From Promethearchaeia archaeon (GTDB taxonomy: Archaea > Asgardarchaeota > Lokiarchaeia > Sigyniarchaeales > SOKP01): a stretch of 11,024 nt of DNA. A program made the position numbers and the translations under genes. Below, piece by piece: positions 1-6,448 of the stretch. The notes below the pieces were generated by a model, which was given only the letters and a program-made list of their open reading frames with translations, was not told where the DNA came from and did no database searches. Position 1 is the first letter of the stretch, and each line of letters begins with the position of its first letter. The stretch is taken from assembly GCA_029856295.1 (NCBI GenBank), contig JAHQWS010000011.1, positions 1 through 11,024 of the forward strand, in the 5' to 3' direction.

Positions 1-2
1 TA

Positions 3-1226
3 ATAGTATTAATGTTCGTGGAAATATTAGATACATATTGCACCCTTTACCCAACAGTCATACCATCAAAGGTGATCGCAGAATTTTTATCAGACACTCC
101 TGAAAATGTTGCCAATTCGACTTTCGCGTTTTGTATTGCTATCGCTTCAATAGGCACCTATTTTGTATTATTAAATCAATACTTAGCAGATCGTAATGGG
201 AGAAAAATAATTTTAGCCATCACTGTATTTGGAATGGGCATCTCCTCACTACTTTTAGCAACTGCGACAAATATAATACAATACACGATATATTTGTTCA
301 TGCTCTATATCTTTTTCAGCTCCGATATTTGGACCATCTATATCAGCGAAGAATGCCCTCCCGAAAAGCGCGGTCAGTGGAATGCATTTGTTCTTATGGG
401 CGGTATAGGAGGCGCTTTATTGCTTCCTATTTTTCGTTCGATATTCATAACTGAAACTGCCACTAATTGGAGAGGAATGACCTACTTTGCGATATTTCTG
501 GGCATCCCATTAAGTCTGCTCATATTATTCACATTTAAAGAGACTCAGAAATTTGATGAAATGAAGGAAAAAAGGGCTTCAGGAGAGGAAATGCCGAAAT
601 TCAGTGACAATATGAGAATCCTCTTTAAATCTACTCGACGCAAGGAACTTATAGTAATCTTAATAATAAGCTTAATTACCGGATTGAATTATGTATTCTT
701 TAGATTAATTGAAGTCTATTGGTCAAGCAGTAAAAATATGAGCGAATCTGATATTAATATAGTTATTTATTTTGTGGCAATATCGGTTATTCTGGGATAT
801 CTTATTACAGGAATAGCTGCTGACAAGTGGGGAAGAAAACCATTACTCTATATATACGGGGTATTATCTCCTATTTCAATAATCATCGTCGTGTTTGGGA
901 TTAATTTTTCTGGAATGCTCCTTATTATTATTGTTGGCGTTGGAGCCGGACTCGCATATATTACCCTCCAGGGTATAAGGATTGTTGCGAGGCTTATTAC
1001 AGTGGAGATTACCCCAACCGATGCCAGAGGGACGGGGAGTGGGTTAAGATCTTTAATCGCAGCTATAGGTACAACAAGTGGCTTGTTCATTAGTAGTGCT
1101 CTTATTTACTTCTACGGATTAGCTTTTACATTCATCGTGATAAGTCTGCCGCATTTATTAATATTACCGCTTACCTATTTATATTTGAAGGAAACAAAGG
1201 GAATTGATTTAAGTGAAGTGAAATAG
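3..1226 (+). CDS. MFS transporter, 5' end cut by window edge
   Basis: This is a polytopic membrane protein of the major facilitator superfamily, expected to move a small solute across the cytoplasmic membrane. Counting from the ATG at 12 (404 residues), the loop 2-3 signature LADRNGRK lies at residues 58-65. The equivalent loop of the second half, AADKWGRK, is near 269-276. A PPEKRG loop is at 116-121, and the C-terminus LKETKG (392-397) recalls the PETKG motif of sugar porters. Many hydrophobic segments are visible, consistent with two six-helix halves joined by the charged region near 176-212. The reading frame stays open to the window edge, and the segment FVEILDTY looks like the end of transmembrane helix 1. 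The true start therefore probably lies upstream, and the ATG at 12 may be internal. It ends in TAG and converges with the zinc-ribbon gene. The substrate cannot be named; sugar-porter-like or organic-ion-type are both possible. Confidence 0.9.
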   Translation: MVLMFVEILDTYCTLYPTVIPSKVIAEFLSDTPENVANSTFAFCIAIASIGTYFVLLNQYLADRNGRKIILAITVFGMGISSLLLATATNIIQYTIYLFMLYIFFSSDIWTIYISEECPPEKRGQWNAFVLMGGIGGALLLPIFRSIFITETATNWRGMTYFAIFLGIPLSLLILFTFKETQKFDEMKEKRASGEEMPKFSDNMRILFKSTRRKELIVILIISLITGLNYVFFRLIEVYWSSSKNMSESDINIVIYFVAISVILGYLITGIAADKWGRKPLLYIYGVLSPISIIIVVFGINFSGMLLIIIVGVGAGLAYITLQGIRIVARLITVEITPTDARGTGSGLRSLIAAIGTTSGLFISSALIYFYGLAFTFIVISLPHLLILPLTYLYLKETKGIDLSEVK

Positions 1227-1257
1227 AACATAAAAGATTTTACATTCCACCTATTAT

Positions 1258-1277
1258 TTTTTAGGGAGAACTAAAAA
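1258..1277 (+). terminator. Possible hairpin between convergent genes
   Basis: The arms TTTTTAG (1258-1264) and CTAAAAA (1271-1277) are perfect complements around a 6-nt loop, preceded by a T-rich stretch. The site lies between the stop of the MFS gene and the stop of the convergent zinc-ribbon gene, so it could end transcription from either side. Archaeal termination relies mainly on T-runs, and the stem is AT-rich and weak, so this is tentative. Confidence 0.3.
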
Positions 1278-1307
1278 GCACTAAAATAAGAAAAAAGGAA
1301 ATATCTT

Positions 1308-1424
1308 TTATTCTACTATACTAAAAGTACAATCAATATCGCCGCAGCCTGGACAAGGTTGTTCTTCGTCTGGGAAATCATCTGACTCGAATTCATGACC
1401 GCACTTGTCGCATTTAAACTTCAT
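1308..1424 (-). CDS. Small zinc-ribbon protein, 38 aa
   Basis: This very short gene reads M-K-F-K-C-D-K-C-G-H-E-F, then an acidic linker, then P-C-P-G-C-G-D-I-D-C. Two CxxC knuckles (C5/C8 and C24/C27) separated by 15 residues form a rubredoxin-like or FmdB-like zinc ribbon that should bind one zinc or iron atom. A further Cys is at 32. The size and complete knuckle pair argue for a real gene. Its TATA-like box is about 20-28 nt upstream of the ATG, which suggests a leaderless mRNA. It stands alone between the MFS gene (convergent) and the THEP1 gene (same strand, upstream of it). The function is unknown. Proteins of this size may act as metal-binding subunits or electron carriers, but nothing in the sequence decides between these. 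Confidence 0.75.
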   Translation of the reverse strand: MKFKCDKCGHEFESDDFPDEEQPCPGCGDIDCTFSIVE

Positions 1425-1442
1425 ACGTTATTATCTTACTCT

Positions 1443-1452
1443 TTTTTTTATA
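1443..1452 (-). promoter_or_regulatory. TATA-like box for zinc-ribbon gene
   Basis: On the - strand this reads TTATAAAAAA. It lies 19-28 nt upstream of the ATG at 1424, the spacing expected for an archaeal TATA box serving a leaderless or nearly leaderless transcript. The surroundings are very AT-rich, so chance matches are possible. Confidence 0.4.
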
Positions 1453-1550
1453 ACTTTAGATATCCCTTTTTAAAGGCATTCTCTAAAATTTATCTAATAA
1501 AATAACGTTGGTCGAGATTAAAAAATTTTGCAAAAGGAAATGAATTTAAC

Positions 1551-2084
1551 TTATTTAACAGCTGAAACTATTTTATTAAAAATTTCTTCTTGATTTTTGA
1601 TATTTAAACTCAAAAGAACCGAATTCGATATACTTAAGATATAATCCTTGATAGGATGTTTTATTTTCATACCTATGGTTGCGATAATGATGATGTCTGA
1701 TTCAAACAATTTTTTAATAAATTCTTGAAATTTTTTAGAAAAAAGCTCCATTTTGCCAATTTCATCAATACAGTATATTGAACCGGGAATTTTTTCTATA
1801 GATTCCAAAAGTTCAGTTATATAATTATCAAAATCCTGGACAAAAACAGAATATTTTCCCAACTTAAAATTTGTATTAAAATTTCCTACTCTCGCAAGGG
1901 GAAATCTCTTCTTAGAATAGATGTCCTCGACATAAAAGCCCTCTCTTTTATTATCTTTTCTAATTTCAGGTGTCAAAAATCCATAAATTTTAACGTTTTT
2001 CTGTGAAAAATGTTCAATAAGTTTCAATATCAACGTTGATTTCCCACATCTCGGAGGACCAGTAATAAGAATTTTTGGCTTCAT
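1551..2084 (-). CDS. THEP1-family nucleoside-triphosphatase
   Basis: This is a P-loop NTPase of the THEP1 (NTPase_1) family, whose members hydrolyse ATP and GTP; their cellular role is poorly defined. With the ATG at 2084 the protein has 177 residues, normal for the family. The Walker A motif GPPRCGKST comes right after the first beta strand (residues 9-17), as is typical. The family pattern GFLTPEIR...REGFYVEDI follows at about 35-55, and the Walker B signature CIDEIGKMEL (about 105-114) is diagnostic of THEP1. A GTG codon three codons upstream (2091-2093) is an alternative start. I prefer the ATG because the Walker A motif then sits at the usual distance. Neither start has an obvious ribosome binding site. 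The gene has no close partner: about 125 nt separate it from the zinc-ribbon gene and about 180 nt from the hypothetical gene upstream. Confidence 0.92.
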   Translation of the reverse strand: MKPKILITGPPRCGKSTLILKLIEHFSQKNVKIYGFLTPEIRKDNKREGFYVEDIYSKKRFPLARVGNFNTNFKLGKYSVFVQDFDNYITELLESIEKIPGSIYCIDEIGKMELFSKKFQEFIKKLFESDIIIIATIGMKIKHPIKDYILSISNSVLLSLNIKNQEEIFNKIVSAVK

Positions 2085-2265
2085 ATTATACACATTTTGT
2101 AAGGAATTTTACTATTTAATCCTCTCTTAAAAAATTTTATTACGATTTTAGAGATGAAGGAATTGAAAATTTTGTATATGATATAACATCTATATCTCAC
2201 GTATTGGCCTTATATCTTATATCGTTGTATTTTTTAAAATCTTTGTAATAAACCTTTAAATTTGT

Positions 2266-2682
2266 TCATTTCAAAATTTTAACTTTAATTGGTTCTTCAG
2301 TTAAAGCCTGAATTAGTTTATTCAGTAATACATTATTTTGTTTTATTAAGGGTAATGCTTCAGCAATTTCTAAAAACAATTGTTTCTTTTTAATCTTTAC
2401 TCTCTTGGTTGATCGTTTTTGTTTTTCTATATCATTAAGCCCTTGCGAATAACCTAATTCAGTTTTCTCTGATTCTGATTTCATAGCTCCTATACGGTTT
2501 CTGATCTCAGTTTCCTTATCAAATTGAATCAAACCATCTTCTATAGAACTTTCAGAAATCTTTTTCTTTAAATCTTTAAATTCTCTAAAATCTGGACCTT
2601 TTATTTCTTCCTTTTTATGTTCTCCAAGTAATTCCTTTAAAAATTCGAGATCATCTTTATTTATTTTTTCTTTTTTAGACAT
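2266..2682 (-). CDS. Charged hypothetical protein, second gene of a two-gene cassette
   Basis: I do not recognise this 138-residue protein. It is very rich in Lys and Glu. The N-terminal part (1-50) looks helical and charged, the middle (50-90) is polar and probably flexible, and a basic patch (about 89-100, KRSTKRVKIKKK) precedes an amphipathic helical region (100-128, LFLEIAEALPLI...LLNKLIQAL) that could oligomerise or bind a partner. There is no signal peptide or membrane segment. It starts only 16 nt after the stop of the winged-helix gene on the same strand, so the two are almost certainly co-transcribed. The basic patch and the partner's DNA-binding domains suggest a DNA-associated role, but that is inference. 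It ends in TGA. Confidence 0.7.
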   Translation of the reverse strand: MSKKEKINKDDLEFLKELLGEHKKEEIKGPDFREFKDLKKKISESSIEDGLIQFDKETEIRNRIGAMKSESEKTELGYSQGLNDIEKQKRSTKRVKIKKKQLFLEIAEALPLIKQNNVLLNKLIQALTEEPIKVKILK

Positions 2683-2698
2683 ATTGATTCACTCAAGC

Positions 2699-3181
2699 TT
2701 ATAAAATTTGATTTACTAAATTTTCAGATATTTTTCCTTTCTTAATAGCTTGAAAAACCGCTTCTCTTCTTAGTTCCTCTGAGATTTTATTATGAAAAAA
2801 ATATATAATTGCCTCTTTAAACAATTCAGTTAAATTTTCATATTCTAATGTTAATTCTGGGATTTCTTGTAAAATTAAACCAATTATACGGCTTAGTCGT
2901 ACAGGGAAAATGATTTCATTCTGATCTTTTAAATCGATTATAGGAGATTCAATATCAAAATCTTTATACCAGACAAAATTCTCGAATCTCTTAACTCTTT
3001 TCTTCATAAAAACTTTTCCTTTTTTGTGCATTCGCCTAATTGCTGTTTGTGCTCCACCTGATGTAAGATTCAAGTCCTTATAGAGATTATAAAATTTAAC
3101 AGGTTCTCTTTTTAACTTTAGATATTCAAGAATCTCTTTTTCCACTGCCATTGCAGATTTTTCTCTCTTTGATTTCGGCAT
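2699..3181 (-). CDS. Predicted DNA-binding protein: winged helix plus RHH-like domain
   Basis: The protein has 160 residues with two apparent DNA-binding modules. Residues 12-72 have the layout of a winged helix-turn-helix: helix EKEILEYLKL, helix FYNLYKDLNL, recognition helix at 41-54 (AQTAIRRMHKKG), then a basic two-stranded wing ending FVWYKD. Residues 88-131 fit a ribbon-helix-helix fold: strand NEIIFPVRLS, helix RIIGLILQEI, and the second-helix pattern Y-x-N-x-T-E-L-x-K-E-A-I (114-125), which mirrors the common Y-x-x-R-S-E-L-I-R-E-A-I of CopG-like proteins. A further helical tail follows. This assignment is from pattern reading, not from a search. The gene leads a two-gene unit with the charged hypothetical protein 16 nt downstream, and has a TTTAAATA box about 50 nt upstream. 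Possible roles include an autoregulating repressor or a segregation or partition factor. No ParA-type ATPase gene is adjacent. Confidence 0.72.
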   Translation of the reverse strand: MPKSKREKSAMAVEKEILEYLKLKREPVKFYNLYKDLNLTSGGAQTAIRRMHKKGKVFMKKRVKRFENFVWYKDFDIESPIIDLKDQNEIIFPVRLSRIIGLILQEIPELTLEYENLTELFKEAIIYFFHNKISEELRREAVFQAIKKGKISENLVNQIL

Positions 3182-3666
3182 GAAATATCAAGCTATTTTC
3201 ATTACTAAATAGTATTATCTAATTTTAAATATTTAAATTTATATTAAATTCTCTACTTTAATTTCAAAAAAAACTTTTCATATACAGTATCTGATTTTTT
3301 TGATTTGTCGAATTTTACTTTTAGATCTACTACGATTATATTTTAATAAAATCTTTGCGTCTTTTGAATCTAAAATTCATATATTACAATTTGATAGTAC
3401 TATCCAAATTGAATTTTTAATTTTAGAACAGTTTATGAAAATTTCATAATAATTTTTAATAGTTACGAAAACACTATATGTGAAATTTTGATTTTAGAAT
3501 AATTTTAAAGTGTATATCATCAAAATATTTTTTCAATAACACGCTGAAAAATTCGTCCTTGAATAAGATTTCGATATATAGTATTAGATCTATAATAATG
3601 ATATTATACGATAATATAATTGTAAGATATAAGGCTATAATATATGCTAATACTTTACATAAAAAA
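3182..3666. other. AT-rich intergenic stretch with no gene seen
   Basis: About 485 nt without a credible reading frame on either strand. The composition is extremely AT-rich, with scattered short palindromes (for example ATATTAT-ACG-ATAATAT at 3601-3617) and loosely repeated ATTTTAGAA words near 3421-3428 and 3492-3499. The only functional element I can support is the promoter of the cassette at its left edge. At its right it joins the dnaJ remnant, so it may be decayed former coding DNA, but nothing recognisable survives. Confidence 0.5.
3230..3237 (-). promoter_or_regulatory. TATA box for the winged-helix/hypothetical cassette
   Basis: On the - strand this reads TTTAAATA, the same octamer as before the LRR gene and the small ORF at 10560. 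It lies about 48-56 nt upstream of the ATG at 3181, so transcription would start near 3200-3210 with a short leader. The flanking TTTAAA symmetry means it could also be read on the other strand. Confidence 0.4.
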
Positions 3667-3774
3667 TTAGGTTTTATTTAATTCTTTATACTTGAATAAT
3701 AATTCTTTCTGTTCGAGAGAAATATCTTTATTTATATTTACAGCAACCACAACATAATGATTTACACCATTAAT
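3667..3774 (-). pseudogene. Decayed 3' fragment of a second dnaJ
   Basis: Read on the - strand, this 36-codon piece ends in TAA and encodes YVVVAVNINKDISLEQKELL followed by FKYKELNKT. It aligns without gaps to the C-terminus of the intact DnaJ encoded at 5158-6306 (YIVVAVEIPKEISKEQRELL then FKYKELSKKS). I count 21 identities over 32 residues, and most differences are conservative. A 29-nt block is identical between 3678-3706 and 5172-5200. Upstream the frame is closed by TAA (3775-3777), and no start codon or earlier DnaJ domain is present. It is therefore a remnant of a paralogous dnaJ. The protein-level similarity despite diverged flanks suggests the copy was a functional diverged paralog before it was lost, or an old duplication. 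The promoter of the LRR gene now overlaps its truncated edge. Confidence 0.85.
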
Positions 3775-3781
3775 TTAAATA
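3774..3781 (+). promoter_or_regulatory. TATA box for LRR gene
   Basis: TTTAAATA ends 24 nt before the ATG at 3806, the canonical archaeal TATA-to-start distance, so the mRNA is probably leaderless. The box abuts the broken edge of the dnaJ remnant. Confidence 0.5.
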
Positions 3782-3805
3782 TACTAAAACAATTTTATTA
3801 TCATA

Positions 3806-5083
3806 ATGACCTTAAGCAAAAAGTTAACTTTAACACAATTATCCGCATTAATTGATAGGAGCTATGAAGAGCATGTACGCTTAGAATGTGTGAACAGATT
3901 GGCTGATTTTAAATATAAACAAGGTCAAATCTTCGAGATTTTAGAACGATGTCTACAAAAAGACAGAAGTTCACTTGTGAAAATCCCTGCTTTAAGGCTA
4001 ATGGTGAAAAAATATCCTGAAAAGTCTTGGGGGGTAATAAAATGGCTCACTAATCATGAAAACTCAATGCCTGTACTAGTGGAAATACTTACCATAACTA
4101 TAAATAAGGAATTTGGCTTAACAGATAAATATGATGATATTATGCAACTTTTGCTTAAACGAGTCGCTCGAACCCACGACGTATGTCTAGAAGAAGCCCA
4201 ATTTTTCTTGGATTTATTATTTTTGCTGAATAAAAACGCTCCTCGACTACATTGGGCGGAAATGGTATTTTGGTATTTAAGCGAAGGAAAAGGACAGTCT
4301 ATTAGTTGGGTTAAAAATCCTGAGAGCTCTTTAATTTATGCCGTTAAGAATGGACATATTATTGCTTTGAGTTTTCCTTTCTTTGAGTTAGGGGAGCTTC
4401 CTGAATCTATTGGTCTACTGTCAGAGTTGAAATATTTGAATTTATGTGGGAATAAGTTGGAGTCTTTGCCAAGTTCGTTTAAATCTCTTTCTAATCTTAA
4501 GGAGCTCATTTTATATGGAAAAAATTTGGAGAACGATTTGGATATTATATACAATTTTGCCAAACAACATTATTCTGACCGTTATGAAAAAGAAGGAGTT
4601 ATTTCATCTGAAGCTCCTGTTCTTGGCTTACTGGAAATCTTTAAAGGAACTCCATTGGAAAAAATTGAAATCGAAATAGACTTAACTGACATGGAGTGCT
4701 TACATTTTTACAGTTTAAATGAAAATGGGCATGTAATTGGTATTTATATTGATGATCTAGGTGTTAAGGGAGTAATTCCTAAACAAATCTGTAAGCTAAA
4801 ATTTCTCGAGGATCTAAGATTAGCTTTTGGCTCAGCATCCCAAATACCCGATGAAATAAAGTTTCTCACCTCACTTCGCGTGTTAGATTTAATGGCTAAT
4901 AGAATTAAAGAAATTCCCAAATCAATAAATAAATTAACAAATCTGGAATATCTCAATTTATCACATTGCTGCATATCCGAGATTCCAGAGAACCTCGAAC
5001 TGCCAAGCTCGCTTAAGAAATTGGATTTAAAGGGGAATAATATTATAGAAATCCCCAAGTCAATCAGCACATTGATTGATTAG
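3806..5083 (+). CDS. Leucine-rich-repeat protein with helical N-terminal domain
   Basis: The protein has 425 residues and no signal peptide or membrane segment, so it is probably cytoplasmic. Residues 1-165 are mostly helical with HEAT/ARM-like spacing (LECVNRLADF, ALRLMVKKYP, VLVEILTITI, AQFFLDLLFLL), but no family is certain. Two LRR blocks follow. The first (about 178-240) starts with NGHIIALSFP and continues LPESIGLLSELKYLNLCGNK and LPSSFKSLSNLKELIL. A non-LRR charged helical island lies at about 241-300. The second block (about 301-425) restarts with NGHVIGIYID and runs through four to five repeats with the plant/Ras-type phrase IPxxIxxLxxLxxLDL. The repeated N-G-H-x-I-x-x cap at the start of both blocks suggests an internal duplication. 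LRR arcs bind proteins; the partner is unknown. The gene is convergent with dnaJ (74 nt between stops, with a T-run at 5126-5131) and sits beside the dnaJ remnant. Confidence 0.88.
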   Translation: MTLSKKLTLTQLSALIDRSYEEHVRLECVNRLADFKYKQGQIFEILERCLQKDRSSLVKIPALRLMVKKYPEKSWGVIKWLTNHENSMPVLVEILTITINKEFGLTDKYDDIMQLLLKRVARTHDVCLEEAQFFLDLLFLLNKNAPRLHWAEMVFWYLSEGKGQSISWVKNPESSLIYAVKNGHIIALSFPFFELGELPESIGLLSELKYLNLCGNKLESLPSSFKSLSNLKELILYGKNLENDLDIIYNFAKQHYSDRYEKEGVISSEAPVLGLLEIFKGTPLEKIEIEIDLTDMECLHFYSLNENGHVIGIYIDDLGVKGVIPKQICKLKFLEDLRLAFGSASQIPDEIKFLTSLRVLDLMANRIKEIPKSINKLTNLEYLNLSHCCISEIPENLELPSSLKKLDLKGNNIIEIPKSISTLID

Positions 5084-5157
5084 ATTTATAAAATAGTTCA
5101 AATAAAGATTTTCACATTCTGTTAATTTTTTGAAAAGAAGTAGGAGGTTTCGCTTCA

Positions 5158-6306
5158 TTAAGATTTTTTACTTAATTCTTTATACTTGAATAATAATTCT
5201 CTTTGTTCTTTTGAGATTTCCTTTGGTATCTCTACAGCAACCACAATATACTGGTCTCCTTTGCCTTTCCCACGTAAATAGGTGGCTCCACGATTCTTAA
5301 TTCGAAATTCTGTTCCATGCTGAGTCCCAGGAGGGATTTCCAGTTCTTTTTCAGTGATTATGTTATTTTTATAGTCTAATGTTGGAACCTTTATCTTATC
5401 TCCCAAAATGGCTGATACTATGTCTACATCTGCTCTTGTATATAAATCATTGCCCCGTCTTATAAAATGCTCATTAGGATGAACGCGTATACCAATATAT
5501 AGATCCCCAGGGATTGCTTGCTTTGAAGGGATATGTCCAGCACCCTGAACCTTTAAATGTACTCCATCCTCGACACCCGAAGGAATTTTAACATGTATCT
5601 TTTTAGTTTCAGGGACCATTTTTTTTCCCCCGCATACTTTACATTTCTTTTTTATAATTTGTCCTGTACCATTACAATTATAACATTCAGATTCTCGGAT
5701 AATTGTACCAAATCCAGATCGCGACATCGTCCTCATTTTTCCAGTGCCTTGGCATTTTGGACAAGAAGTAACAGCGGAAGGATCCTCAGCACCCGTTCCC
5801 TCACAATGATCACAAGGAGTATACCGTTCTAATTCTATGTCTTTTTTAACCCCGAACATTGCTTCTTCGAAATCTATTTCGATATGCGCCTCAATATCTT
5901 GTCCGACTTGTCTACGTGGTGCTCGTGTTCTACTTCTACTTCTACTTCCAAAGCCACCAAAGCTATCGAAAATATCTCCAAATCCACTAGATCCGCCTCC
6001 TCCGAAGATGGATCGAAATAATTCATCAATACCAGGGATTCCTCCGCTAAAAATATCACTCATGTTTACGTCCACTCCACTGAAACCAAACCGATCATAA
6101 TTTCTTCTCTTATCAGGATCATTTAAGACCTCATAAGCTTCTTGAACTTCAATAAATTTTTCTTTTGCGTTGGGATCTGTTTTATTCATGTCTGGATGAA
6201 ACTTTCTTGCAAGACGACGGTATGCTAATTTAATGTCATTTTCTGTGGCATCTTTGCTTACACCAAGTACATCATAATAATCTCGTTTATTCTTTCTGTT
6301 ACTCAT
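5158..6306 (-). CDS. dnaJ: Chaperone protein DnaJ (Hsp40, type I)
   Basis: This is the co-chaperone that captures unfolded clients and stimulates the ATPase of DnaK in the cytoplasm. All parts of a type I (class A) Hsp40 are present in 382 residues, the usual length. The J domain is at about 9-74 with the essential HPD at 37-39. The Gly/Phe-rich linker (about 75-130) includes an unusual SRSRSRTR run at 121-128. The zinc domain has four CxxCxG-type knuckles (C165/C168, C182/C185, C208/C211, C222/C225), and the two C-terminal substrate-binding domains follow. The fourth knuckle reads CKVCGGKK, with Gly-Lys in place of the usual Gly-x-Gly. It follows dnaK on the same strand after 142 nt and has its own TATA box, so it may be transcribed separately. 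A decayed second copy of its 3' end lies at 3667-3774. The start is the ATG at 6306, and no strong ribosome binding site is seen. Confidence 0.97.
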   Translation of the reverse strand: MSNRKNKRDYYDVLGVSKDATENDIKLAYRRLARKFHPDMNKTDPNAKEKFIEVQEAYEVLNDPDKRRNYDRFGFSGVDVNMSDIFSGGIPGIDELFRSIFGGGGSSGFGDIFDSFGGFGSRSRSRTRAPRRQVGQDIEAHIEIDFEEAMFGVKKDIELERYTPCDHCEGTGAEDPSAVTSCPKCQGTGKMRTMSRSGFGTIIRESECYNCNGTGQIIKKKCKVCGGKKMVPETKKIHVKIPSGVEDGVHLKVQGAGHIPSKQAIPGDLYIGIRVHPNEHFIRRGNDLYTRADVDIVSAILGDKIKVPTLDYKNNIITEKELEIPPGTQHGTEFRIKNRGATYLRGKGKGDQYIVVAVEIPKEISKEQRELLFKYKELSKKS

Positions 6307-6343
6307 GTTAATTTCTCGTTTTAATTAAAATGCTCTTTAGGTC

Positions 6344-6353
6344 TATTTATAAA
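6344..6353 (-). promoter_or_regulatory. TATA box for dnaJ
   Basis: On the - strand this reads TTTATAAATA, 38-47 nt upstream of the dnaJ ATG, giving a predicted start site near 6315-6320 and a leader of roughly a dozen nt. It lies between the T-rich tail after dnaK and dnaJ, which supports separate initiation for dnaJ. Confidence 0.5.
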
Positions 6354-6410
6354 AATATATTATGGAATTTAATTTTTTAGGTATTAGGGTACAATTCTAA
6401 CAATTAGTTT

Positions 6411-6447
6411 AAAAAAAAATATAAAAAATAAAATAAATTTATTGGAA
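6411..6447 (-). terminator. T-rich terminator after dnaK
   Basis: Immediately downstream of the dnaK stop the - strand carries successive T-runs, including a run of nine to ten Ts at about 6411-6420 and shorter ones through 6447. Archaeal RNA polymerase terminates at such runs without a hairpin. It separates dnaK from the dnaJ promoter, though readthrough is possible. Confidence 0.5.
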
Positions 6448-6448
6448 T

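Noticed and set aside
1425..1508. Distant inverted words ACGTTATT (1425-1432) and AATAACGT (1501-1508) around the zinc-ribbon promoter
   Set aside because: Only 8 bp and 68 nt apart; too weak to support an operator or hairpin.
2085..2093. GTG start three codons upstream for the THEP1 gene
   Set aside because: It adds only three residues and has no ribosome binding site. The ATG places the Walker A motif at the usual distance from the N-terminus. Kept as an alternative.
3601..3617. Short palindrome ATATTAT-ACG-ATAATAT
   Set aside because: Seven AT-only base pairs in a very AT-rich stretch are expected by chance, and no promoter or gene depends on it.
3182..3805. Possible mobile-element or attachment site explaining the LRR gene next to the dnaJ remnant
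   Set aside because: No terminal inverted repeats, target-site duplication, transposase or integrase can be seen on either side of the LRR gene.
4336..5070. Antisense and overlapping frames within the LRR gene
   Set aside because: They mirror the leucine repeat periodicity and have no start signals or recognisable domains.
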